Assembly: GCA_046350935.1 (NCBI GenBank)
Contig: JAXLZK010000005.1
Span: 80,892 to 144,891, forward strand
Length of the DNA: 64,000 nt
Direction: 5' to 3'
Origin: Nitrobium sp046350935
GTDB lineage: Bacteria; Nitrospirota; Thermodesulfovibrionia; Thermodesulfovibrionales; Dissulfurispiraceae
Shown: piece by piece, positions 53,399 through 60,726 of the stretch
Position numbering within the stretch: position 1 is the stretch's first letter
Layout of the letters: each line of letters opens with the position of its first letter
Notes under the pieces: generated by a model
What the model saw: only the letters and a program-made list of their open reading frames with translations
Told to the model about the DNA's origin: nothing
The model's database searches: none
Made by a program: the position numbers and the translations under genes

Positions 53399-54259
53399 CT
53401 ATTCGTAGTCCTTCAGCAGGTCCAGGACCTTTATCGGGTTGATGGAGCCGTAGGTGTCCTTGTCCACCACCACGACCGGCGCAAGGCCGCACGCGCCGAG
53501 ACACCGCACCGTTTCGAGGGAGAAATTCCTGTTCGTCGTGATCCCCCCCACCTCGATCTGCAGGCCGTCGCTCAGCTTCTTCACGATCTCTTCAGCCCCC
53601 TTCACGTAGCAGGCGGTGCCGAGGCACACACGTATGTTGTGCTTCCCCTTGGGCTTCATGGTGAAGAAGGAGTAGAACGACACCACGCCGTGGACCTCGC
53701 TCACCGGGACCTTCAGGCCCCGCGCCACATGCCTCTGGACGACGGGAGGCAGATACCCCACCAGATCCTGGGCCTCCTGGAGCACCGGGATGAGGGCCCC
53801 CGGCTTGCCCCGGTACCTGCGGATGATTTCATCCAGCTTCGCCGCCGTCTCCCCGGTGTACTCCTCCTCCCGCGCCTCGGACGTGACCCCCTTCTTCTTC
53901 AGCTCCACCGCCTTGCCGGTGGCCTCCAGGAGGAGTGCGGGAGAAAAGGGCTTCGGCAGGTAGTCGATGATGCGGAGGCTCAGCGACTCCCTGATGCTCT
54001 CCTGGGAGGGGTAGCCCGTTATCACGACGATATTTATGTCGGGGTCTTTCGCCCTCACCTGTTTCATGAAGTCCAGACCGCTCATCTCCGGCATCATCAG
54101 GTCGGTGATGACGAGGTCGTACCGGTTCTGCTCCAGCAGGGCGAGCGCCTCCTTCGCGGAGGTCACGGCGCTGACGCCGTAGCCCTCGGGGCCCAGTATC
54201 CTTTCGCAACTCTTCAGGACGACCTGCTCGTCGTCCACCACAAGGATATTTCCCTTCAT
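53399..54259 (-). CDS. receiver domain fused to NuoE-type [2Fe-2S] subunit
   Basis: The 286-residue protein joins two domains. Residues 1-120 are a complete receiver: ILVVDDEQVV, phospho-acceptor Asp in VITDLMMPEMSG, Thr in VVITGYPS and Lys in YLPKPFSP. Residues about 135-285 are a NuoE/HndA-type thioredoxin-fold domain: PGALIPVLQEAQDLVGYLPP, GVVSFYSFF, VCLGTACYVKGA and VRCLGACGLAPVV, so the four Cys ligands of the [2Fe-2S] cluster are present. NuoE is normally an unregulated partner of NuoF, so this fusion means phosphorylation could control NADH oxidation or complex assembly directly. AAGGAGG precedes the ATG. The next receiver fusion lies 12 bases upstream. Confidence 0.9.
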   Translation of the reverse strand: MKGNILVVDDEQVVLKSCERILGPEGYGVSAVTSAKEALALLEQNRYDLVITDLMMPEMSGLDFMKQVRAKDPDINIVVITGYPSQESIRESLSLRIIDYLPKPFSPALLLEATGKAVELKKKGVTSEAREEEYTGETAAKLDEIIRRYRGKPGALIPVLQEAQDLVGYLPPVVQRHVARGLKVPVSEVHGVVSFYSFFTMKPKGKHNIRVCLGTACYVKGAEEIVKKLSDGLQIEVGGITTNRNFSLETVRCLGACGLAPVVVVDKDTYGSINPIKVLDLLKDYE

Positions 54260-54271
54260 CCTGTATCCTCC

Positions 54272-55036
54272 TTATCCCTTTATCGGATTGATCCGCGCCA
54301 GCCAGAGGAACCAGCCCTCGCAGAGGTGGTCCTTCGCGAGGGAACAGATGGTGTCGTTGGCATGGCTGTTTACCTCTTTCAGCGCGCCGGACATGGGCGC
54401 CTTCAGCTCAATGATGTTCCCGTTCCCGGCAAGCAGCTTCGCAAAGGGCTCCCCGGTCACGACGGCCCTGAGGTCCCTCGCGAGGTCCACGTAGAGGAGC
54501 TGCCCGCTTACCATGAAGTGCCGTACATCCACGCCCAGCTCCCAGGCCCCGTCCTTCAGCGGCCGCGCCCAGGTCCCGTCCTTGTAATACACCGTGAAAT
54601 TGTCCATGTCGGAAGCGGGGACGATATACTCCTTGAACTGGTCGATATACGCCTTCTTCAGGATCCAGCCCCTCTTGTCGAACACCCTGCGGGCGACGTT
54701 CAGCATGAAGTCGGGGGTAAAGGGCTTCTCCAGATACTCCAGGGCGCCGAGCCGTATCGACTCCTTCGCATCCTCCAGCGAGGGGTACCCGGTGATCACC
54801 ACCACGTCCGCCCCGGGCTGCACCGTCTTCGCTTCCTGGATAACGGAGAGTCCGTAGACATCGGGAAGCCGTATATCGGTAATGACCAGATCGAACTCTT
54901 CCTGCGCAATCTTCTTTGCGGCGCTCTCGCCGTCCTCCACGGTAAAAACCGTGAATCCCTCTCCGCCCAGTATCCTTTTGCAACTGAGCCCGATGACAGG
55001 ATCGTCGTCCACTACCAATATCTTTTGCGTATCCAT
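54272..55036 (-). CDS. receiver domain fused to a GcvH-like (lipoyl-fold) domain
   Basis: The ATG ending at 55036, behind AAGGGGG, gives 254 residues. Residues 1-120 form an intact receiver (ILVVDDDPVI; VITDIRLPDVYG; VVITGYPS; YLEKPFTP). The C-terminal part (about 150-250) resembles the glycine-cleavage H protein: LGVDVRHFMVSGQLLYVDL, TGEPFAKLLAGNGNIIEL, APMSGALKEVN and a final EGWFLWLARINP. Where GcvH has the lipoylated Lys in ES-V-K-A, this protein has Gly-Asn-Gly, so lipoylation is unlikely. It heads the operon of NADH-module genes. A role as a regulatory or scaffold partner of the NuoE/NuoF-type proteins is inference. Confidence 0.85.
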   Translation of the reverse strand: MDTQKILVVDDDPVIGLSCKRILGGEGFTVFTVEDGESAAKKIAQEEFDLVITDIRLPDVYGLSVIQEAKTVQPGADVVVITGYPSLEDAKESIRLGALEYLEKPFTPDFMLNVARRVFDKRGWILKKAYIDQFKEYIVPASDMDNFTVYYKDGTWARPLKDGAWELGVDVRHFMVSGQLLYVDLARDLRAVVTGEPFAKLLAGNGNIIELKAPMSGALKEVNSHANDTICSLAKDHLCEGWFLWLARINPIKG

Positions 55037-55104
55037 GGTGTCCCCCTTCACAACAAAAATGGTTGCGGAGCTTCAGGGAGCCTGCGCTCCGGCAGACGTG
55101 AATT

Positions 55105-55121
55105 AGCAAGAAGAGTGCCAA
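55105..55121 (-). promoter_or_regulatory. sigma-54 promoter for the receiver/NADH-module operon
   Basis: On the minus strand TTGGCACTCTTCTTGCT (55121-55105) has the -24 GG and -12 GC 12 bases apart and matches TTGGCAC-N5-TTGC well. Transcription would begin near 55094, about 58 bases before the ATG at 55036. The rest of 55037-55447 holds this site, the pal promoter and no gene. Confidence 0.8.
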
Positions 55122-55350
55122 AGCAAAAAAGGACGCATTCTTACTAGTTTACACATTCCGGGGGAAAAAAGTGTATAGTTGTTTTATACAGATCGCGGAG
55201 GGGCGAATCCCTGCCACCCCATTGAATTTCTGGGGAAAGAGAGAGGGAAGGAAGCGTATACTTTTTCCAGACACCCCCCTGCTCCGGCATACCGCCACCT
55301 TCACCTCTCCTTTCGGACCTGTTGCATAATTAAAACATTTCGGACACGAG

Positions 55351-55379
55351 TTGCACAGACAGGCGATATTTGTTAAATT
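55351..55379 (+). promoter_or_regulatory. sigma-70 promoter for pal-cpoB-moaA
   Basis: TTGCAC (55351-55356), a 17-base spacer and TAAATT (55374-55379) lie about 69 bases before the pal start. AAGGAGG just before the ATG is the ribosome site. Confidence 0.5.
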
Positions 55380-55447
55380 AGCTAGGGTACGTATGCACAT
55401 TCCAAGGAATTTTCCGCGCTGTAACTACTCACTATACAAGGAGGATC

Positions 55448-56026
55448 ATGATGAAACGTCTCTTTTCGATGGTTGCCCTGCTGCTCGTCACCGGGCTCTT
55501 TCTTTTCACCGGATGCGCCAAGAAGGCGGTGAAGAGCGAAGAACAGCCCGTCACCGGAGCTCCGGAGACCAAAGCTCCCGCGGAGCCGGCAAAGCCGCCC
55601 CGGCAGAAAGAGTCCGTGGAGGACAGGACCCCTCCTGCAAAGGCGAAGGAAGACACGACGGCGGCCCCGATGCAGGAGGTCCCGGCAAAGATCCAGGACG
55701 TCTACTTCGACTACGACAAGTACGATATTAAAGACGAGGCAAAGCCCGTCCTGAAAGAGCTTGCGGCTTTCCTCGCCCGGGAGAAAAACACGAAGGTCGT
55801 GGTGGAGGGCCATTGCGACGAGAGAGGCACCAGCGAATACAACCTCGCCCTGGGGGACAAGAGGGCCAACGCCGCGAAGGACTACCTGATCTCCCTCGGC
55901 ATCCCCTCGAAAAGGACCGAGACCGTCAGCTACGGCGAAGAGAAGCCGGTCTGCAGGGAGAGCACCGAGGAGTGCTGGGCGAAGAACAGAAGGGCCCACT
56001 TCGCGCTGGTGGAGGAGCGCCGGTAG
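55448..56026 (+). CDS. pal: peptidoglycan-associated lipoprotein Pal
   Basis: The 192-residue protein has a lipoprotein signal (LLLVTGLFLFTGC, Cys about 23), a Pro/Ala/Lys-rich linker to about 80, and an OmpA-type domain (VYFDYDKYDIKDEAKPVL; VVVEGHCDERGTSEYNLALG; LGDKRANAAKDYL; RRAHFAL). It binds meso-diaminopimelate peptidoglycan and TolB and links the outer membrane to the wall. Two extra Cys flank the C-terminal region (PVCRESTEECWAK), as in many Pal proteins. cpoB overlaps its stop by one base. No tolQRAB genes are present in the window. Confidence 0.94.
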   Translation: MMKRLFSMVALLLVTGLFLFTGCAKKAVKSEEQPVTGAPETKAPAEPAKPPRQKESVEDRTPPAKAKEDTTAAPMQEVPAKIQDVYFDYDKYDIKDEAKPVLKELAAFLAREKNTKVVVEGHCDERGTSEYNLALGDKRANAAKDYLISLGIPSKRTETVSYGEEKPVCRESTEECWAKNRRAHFALVEERR

Positions 56027-57063
56027 TGCGGGCGGCACGCCGCAACGGCAGCCACGGCGGAGAAAAGAACGGACGGAGGACGGCGGCGCAGGGAGTCGTG
56101 CTGCCGTGCCTCCTGCTCCTCGCCTCTCTGGCGGCGGGATGCGCCACCTCCTCTGATATCGACCCCCTGAAGAGCACGCTCACCGGCGTGCAGGTGGAGA
56201 TGCTGAACCAGAAGAAAGAGCTCGAGCAGATGAAAGCGAGTCTCGCGGACATCACCAAGGACCTCTCGGTCCTGCGCGAGCAGGGATTCGGCGCCATCAA
56301 GGAGAGCCAGTCCTCGCTCATCACCCAGCTGGCGGACCTTTCGAGGGATATTCAGGTCCTGCGGGGCCGCTTCGACGAGAGCAAATATTTCATGGACAAA
56401 TCCGTGAAGGACCTCCTTTCGGAGAGGGAGCTCCAGCAGGCGCGCATGGCCGGCCTCGAAGGCGAGCTCAGGGAGATGAAGACAAAGCTGGCGCGGCTCG
56501 CCGAACAGGTGGAGGCGGCCGCAGCGGCAAAGGCCCGGGAGGCGGCTCCGGCGCAGGGGCCGGCTCAGGAGCCCGCACAGCAGGACCCGGCCCTCCCGCA
56601 GCAGACGCCGAAGAAGGAGGCCGAGGCTGCTCCCAACGATCCGCAGCGGATCTACGACGACGCGCAGGTCGCGATGAAGGAGAAGCACTACCCAGAGGCG
56701 CGGCAGAAATTCGAGCGGTTCCTCCGGGACTTTCCGAAGCATCCGCTGGCCCCCAACGCCTCTTTCTGGGTGGGAGAATCCTATTACGGGGAAAAGAAGT
56801 TCGAGGACGCCATCCTCGCCTACGAGAGCTTCCTGAAGCGGTATCCCGACCACGAAAAAGCAAAAGGCGCGATGCTGAAGCAGGCCTATTCATTTGTGGA
56901 GCTGGGGGACAGAAAGACAGGCAAGGTGATCCTCGAGAGGCTCATCGAGAAGTACCCGCAATCCGCCGAGGCGGAGCTGGCCGAGAGGAAGATCGGCGAG
57001 ATCCTCGCGAAGAACAGCGGGACCACGAAAAGCAGCGGCAAGAGCAAGACGAAGAAGCGGTAG
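56026..57063 (+). CDS. cpoB: Tol-Pal accessory protein CpoB (YbgF)
   Basis: The GTG at 56026 overlaps the pal stop and follows GGAGGAGCG. The 345-residue product has a lipoprotein-like leader (LPCLLLLASLAAGC, Cys about 38), a long coiled coil (about 50-160; heptads such as VEMLNQKKELEQMKASL), a Pro/Ala/Gln linker, and three C-terminal TPR-like repeats (YDDAQVAMKEKHYPEARQKF; SFWVGESYYGEKKFEDAI; LKQAYSFVELGDRKTGKVI). In E. coli CpoB coordinates Tol with cell-wall synthesis during division. A Lys/Ser-rich tail ends the protein. moaA follows after 15 bases. Confidence 0.92.
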   Translation: MRAARRNGSHGGEKNGRRTAAQGVVLPCLLLLASLAAGCATSSDIDPLKSTLTGVQVEMLNQKKELEQMKASLADITKDLSVLREQGFGAIKESQSSLITQLADLSRDIQVLRGRFDESKYFMDKSVKDLLSERELQQARMAGLEGELREMKTKLARLAEQVEAAAAAKAREAAPAQGPAQEPAQQDPALPQQTPKKEAEAAPNDPQRIYDDAQVAMKEKHYPEARQKFERFLRDFPKHPLAPNASFWVGESYYGEKKFEDAILAYESFLKRYPDHEKAKGAMLKQAYSFVELGDRKTGKVILERLIEKYPQSAEAELAERKIGEILAKNSGTTKSSGKSKTKKR

Positions 57064-57078
57064 GAAGGGGGGTGCGGA

Positions 57079-58062
57079 GTGGCGATACAGGATAAGTACG
57101 AACGGGTCATCGATTACCTGCGCATCTCCATCACCGACCGGTGCAATCTCCGGTGCATCTACTGCATGCCGTCGGAGGGCGTCAAGCTCATCCGGCACAA
57201 GGACATCCTCCGTTATGAGGAGATCATCAGGATCGTCCGGGTCGCCGCGGACCTGGGGGTCAGGAAAGTCCGGCTCACGGGCGGGGAGCCCCTCACCCGG
57301 AAGGACCTCCCCCACCTCGTCGAGGCGGTGAGCACCATCGAGGGGATCGACGACGTGAGCCTCACCACCAACGGCCTTCTCCTGGAGAAGCTCGCCCGCC
57401 CGCTCGCCGCAGCCGGCCTGAAGCGGGTCAACGTGAGCCTCGACTCGCTCCGGCCCGAACGGTACCGGGAGATCACCCGGGGCGGAGATATCCGGGATGT
57501 CCTCGCCGGGATCGAAGAGGCGGAAAAAGCGGGTCTCCTCCCGGTCAAGCTCAACATGGTCCCGATCCGGGGGTTCAATGACGACGAAATCGAGGATTTC
57601 GCCCGCATGACGCTGCAGAAGGCGTACGACGTGCGCTTCATCGAATTCATGCCGATCGGGGCCCGGGAGATCTGGAGCCACGAGAAGTACATTTCGACCG
57701 AAGAGATCAGGCAGCGGGTGGAGGCCATCGCCCCCCTCCTCGCCCTGAAGCTCAGGAAGGCGGGCCCTGCCCGCTACTTCCGGTTCGGGGACGCACCGGG
57801 CGTCATCGGGTTCATCAGCCCCATCACCCACCACTTCTGCGGGTCCTGCAACCGGCTGCGGATCACCTCGGACGGCAAGCTCCGGCCCTGCCTCTTTTCA
57901 GAGACGGAGATCGACCTGAAGCCGGCCCTGCGCGGCGATTCTCCCGACAGCGAAGTCGGGAAGCTTCTGCGCCTCGCGGTGGAGGTGAAGCCGGAGGGCC
58001 ATTCCATCAAGCACGAGACGAGCTTCACCCATCTGAAGCGCATGTCGAAAATCGGCGGATGA
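57079..58062 (+). CDS. moaA: GTP 3',8-cyclase MoaA
   Basis: The 327-residue radical-SAM enzyme starts at GTG 57079 and has the N-terminal cluster motif TDRCNLRCIYCMP (about 20-31), the SAM-binding stretch VRLTGGEPLTRKDL, the C-terminal cluster motif HHFCGSCNRLRITSDGKLRP CLFS (shown in two parts) and the Gly-Gly end that MoaA needs. It makes 3',8-cyclo-GTP, the first step to molybdopterin. FdhD at 32.6 kb handles the sulfur step for formate dehydrogenase. The gene is in line with cpoB but probably only by chance of operon structure. It converges with the phosphofructokinase genes, 30 bases between stops. Confidence 0.95.
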   Translation: MAIQDKYERVIDYLRISITDRCNLRCIYCMPSEGVKLIRHKDILRYEEIIRIVRVAADLGVRKVRLTGGEPLTRKDLPHLVEAVSTIEGIDDVSLTTNGLLLEKLARPLAAAGLKRVNVSLDSLRPERYREITRGGDIRDVLAGIEEAEKAGLLPVKLNMVPIRGFNDDEIEDFARMTLQKAYDVRFIEFMPIGAREIWSHEKYISTEEIRQRVEAIAPLLALKLRKAGPARYFRFGDAPGVIGFISPITHHFCGSCNRLRITSDGKLRPCLFSETEIDLKPALRGDSPDSEVGKLLRLAVEVKPEGHSIKHETSFTHLKRMSKIGG

Positions 58063-58092
58063 ACGAGGAGGGCCTGCCACTCCCCGTCCTTT

Positions 58093-59346
58093 TTACTTCA
58101 GGAGGTATCCGAATCTCCTGACGAACTCTTCGGGCGTTAGGTTCACGACTTCCGCCATCCGCTCCAGGGTCGCCCCCTGGAGGTCGTCCTTCTCGAGGCG
58201 GATCATGTACTTCCTGCCCACCAGATACGTTTCCGAAGTGGTATCGACCGTCCTCACCTTCACCCTTCCGGTCGTAAAATCGAACATCTCCACGAAGGGG
58301 ATGGGGCGGAGCCTCCCCTCGTCATAGACGATCATCGCCCCGGTGCCGCCCCGCAGGAGGTAGCGGATCACGCCGAACCCCAGGTCCCGCGTATATTCCA
58401 CATCGTAGGGGATGGGGTCCGCCGCGCGCAGCTCATAGCCGATATTCTTGTCCACGATCGTGATCGTAATCCCCATGGACTCGAGGGTCTGCTTCACGAA
58501 ATTCTTGAGGATCCTCCCCAGTTGGATCTCCGAAAGCCGCACCCGCCCGGTCTCATCCTTTTCCAGCTGCTCGAAGCGGCTGAGCTCGTCCGGGTCGAAC
58601 TTCTCCGCGATCCCTTCCGCGAGGATCGCCACGCCGAAATCTTTCCCGTAGGCCAGGCGCTTGATAATGGAGCCGGTGAGGATATCCGCCACCTTCTTGA
58701 ACGAAAGGTTCTCCCCGAACTCCTCGGAGATGAGGGTGAGGGTGGCGCCCGCCGCCTTTCCGATGCCCAGGGCGAGATGGCCCGCATGCCTGCCCATGGT
58801 GGTGATGAAATACCACCGGCCCGTGGCCTTCGCGTCCTTGATCACATTGGCGACGATCTTCACTCCCCAGTGGCGGGCCGTCTGGTACCCGAAGGTCGAA
58901 GAGCCCCCAGGCAGCGGGATGTCGTTGTCGATCGTCTTGGGGACATGGGCCACATTGATGGACCCCCGCGCTTCCCTCTCGATCCAGTTCGCCATGAAGA
59001 GCGTGCCCTCGCCCCCGATGGTAATGAGGTGCTTGATGCCGATCTTCAGAAGGGAGTCCATGAGGGTCCTGAATTTCTGCTTGACCTTGTCGGGGTATTC
59101 GCGGGAGGTCCTCAGGAGAGACCCCCCCTGCGCATGGATGGTCGAAACCATTTCGATGGTGAGGGGGACCGCGCTCTCCGTATTCCCTTCAAAGAGGGGC
59201 TTGAAGCCGCCCATGATCCCGACCACGCTCTTCCCCTCGTTGATCGCCTCGATGGTGGCGGCACTGATGACGCCGTTGATCCCGGGCGCGGGACCTCCCC
59301 CCACGATGATGCCGACGATATCGTTGTCCTTTCTGCCTGCGGGCAT
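58093..59346 (-). CDS. 6-phosphofructokinase-family protein, GGEGT / PKTIDND type
   Basis: The 417-residue protein has the PFK fold: IVGIIVGGGPAPGINGVISA, then HLITIGGEGTLFMANW (about 110; Gly at the position that separates donors, E. coli 104) and PKTIDNDIPLPGG (about 137; Lys at E. coli 124), with catalytic Asp in TID. The combination Gly-104/Lys-124 is found in some ATP-using long PFKs, whereas pyrophosphate enzymes usually have Asp-104. It follows a second PFK gene after 3 bases. A shared function, or opposite use of ATP and pyrophosphate, is possible. Substrate choice cannot be settled by eye. Confidence 0.85.
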   Translation of the reverse strand: MPAGRKDNDIVGIIVGGGPAPGINGVISAATIEAINEGKSVVGIMGGFKPLFEGNTESAVPLTIEMVSTIHAQGGSLLRTSREYPDKVKQKFRTLMDSLLKIGIKHLITIGGEGTLFMANWIEREARGSINVAHVPKTIDNDIPLPGGSSTFGYQTARHWGVKIVANVIKDAKATGRWYFITTMGRHAGHLALGIGKAAGATLTLISEEFGENLSFKKVADILTGSIIKRLAYGKDFGVAILAEGIAEKFDPDELSRFEQLEKDETGRVRLSEIQLGRILKNFVKQTLESMGITITIVDKNIGYELRAADPIPYDVEYTRDLGFGVIRYLLRGGTGAMIVYDEGRLRPIPFVEMFDFTTGRVKVRTVDTTSETYLVGRKYMIRLEKDDLQGATLERMAEVVNLTPEEFVRRFGYLLK

Positions 59347-59349
59347 CTT

Positions 59350-60564
59350 CTACAGGTGCCTCTCCACGGGAGCGTGCACTTCCACCAGGTGGTACTCGAA
59401 TTTCCGCGGCTTCCTGCCGAAACAGGTGCCGAGGCTCTCGAAGAGGGCGATCTCGTTGATGTCCACTTCCTTCCTCTTGATCGCCTCCGAAGTCGGGATG
59501 TAGCAGAGCTTATTCCCGTCCACGTTGACCACGGTATTCCCGGTCTTTCCCTCCAGCAGGAGCAGGACCGCGGCGGCGCCCGCCCGGTACCCGAAGTTCA
59601 CGTCGTAGGCGGAGGTGGTTCCCGAACGCACCAGGTGGCTGGGCATGATCTCCCGCACCTCGGGGATTTCGTATACGCCGGGCGCAAACATGCCGACCCT
59701 CTTCATGAACTCCTTCACCTCCGGGTCGGCCTTCAGCCTCTTTTCGATCTGCTGCCGCACATACTTCCCGGCGCCGGCGAGCTTCTTGTGGCCGAAGGCG
59801 TCCATCCCGGCCGACTCGTCGTAGAGCATCTCGCCGCTGGCGGTCTTGATCCCTTCCGCCACGACGATGACATAGGTGCCCGCCTTCACGTCGCTCCGCT
59901 CTATCCTGCCGAAATAGGTGGCCTTGATATGGTCGTAGACAACGTCAAAATCGACGGGGATTTCGGGAATCAGGATGCAGTCGGCCTCGGCGCCGATGCC
60001 GCCCCGCAGGGCCGTATGCCCCACGTACCGGCCGAAGACCTCGACCACCATGATGCGGTTGTGGCTCAGGCCCGTGGTCTTGAGGTCCCGGGTCATCACC
60101 GCTATCCTGTTGATCGCGGAGTCGCCCCCCACGCTGTAGGGCTGCAGATCGAGGTCCATGGTCTTGGGAGCGTGGACGCAGGGGATCCCCTGGGAGGCGA
60201 GATCGACCACAACGCTCCCGGTATCGTCCCCGCCGCTGATGATCAGGGCGTCGATGCCGAATTTTTTCAGCCCCTGCTTGATGCGGTCGTAGGTCTGGGC
60301 GTCCGCGATCTTGCTGATCTTCACCCGCGAATGGCCCGCCTCGGACCCGGCGAGGGATGCCTCGATGCGGCTCACCCTCTCCGCGTTCAGCACCACCACG
60401 TTCTCCATGTCCACCAGGTTATACAGCCCCGCATAGCCGTTGGGAATCACCACCGATTCGATGCCGTACGAGTATGCCTCCCGGGCCACGCCCTTGATGA
60501 CCGCATTCAGCCCCCCCGCATCGCCGCCGCTCGTGATAACGCCGATTCTCTTGATGTCCGCCAT
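59350..60564 (-). CDS. 6-phosphofructokinase-family protein, GGDDT / PKTMDLD type (pyrophosphate-like)
   Basis: The 404-residue protein has IGVITSGGDAGGLNAVIKG, ALIISGGDDTGSVV (about 113; Asp at E. coli position 104) and HAPKTMDLDLQPYSVGGDSA (about 135; Lys at 124). Asp-104 plus Lys-124 is the classic signature of pyrophosphate-dependent enzymes, because Asp blocks the ATP site. TMDLD instead of TIDND keeps the catalytic Asp but changes the next polar residue. Such enzymes work reversibly and save ATP, useful in anaerobes. It is encoded 3 bases upstream of the other PFK. Confidence 0.85.
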   Translation of the reverse strand: MADIKRIGVITSGGDAGGLNAVIKGVAREAYSYGIESVVIPNGYAGLYNLVDMENVVVLNAERVSRIEASLAGSEAGHSRVKISKIADAQTYDRIKQGLKKFGIDALIISGGDDTGSVVVDLASQGIPCVHAPKTMDLDLQPYSVGGDSAINRIAVMTRDLKTTGLSHNRIMVVEVFGRYVGHTALRGGIGAEADCILIPEIPVDFDVVYDHIKATYFGRIERSDVKAGTYVIVVAEGIKTASGEMLYDESAGMDAFGHKKLAGAGKYVRQQIEKRLKADPEVKEFMKRVGMFAPGVYEIPEVREIMPSHLVRSGTTSAYDVNFGYRAGAAAVLLLLEGKTGNTVVNVDGNKLCYIPTSEAIKRKEVDINEIALFESLGTCFGRKPRKFEYHLVEVHAPVERHL

Positions 60565-60726
60565 AAAAAAGAGCCTCCTTCTGAGAATAAAATAGTCCAG
60601 TATGAATTCAGTCTGTTCCCTTTCCGGGCGGGGAAGAGGGGTGCGAAGCAGCCGGGCCGGAAGCGGTCCGACCCGAAATGGTCCTCCCGAAGCGGTCCGG
60701 AAAGACCCGGCATTGTTCCGCAGCGG

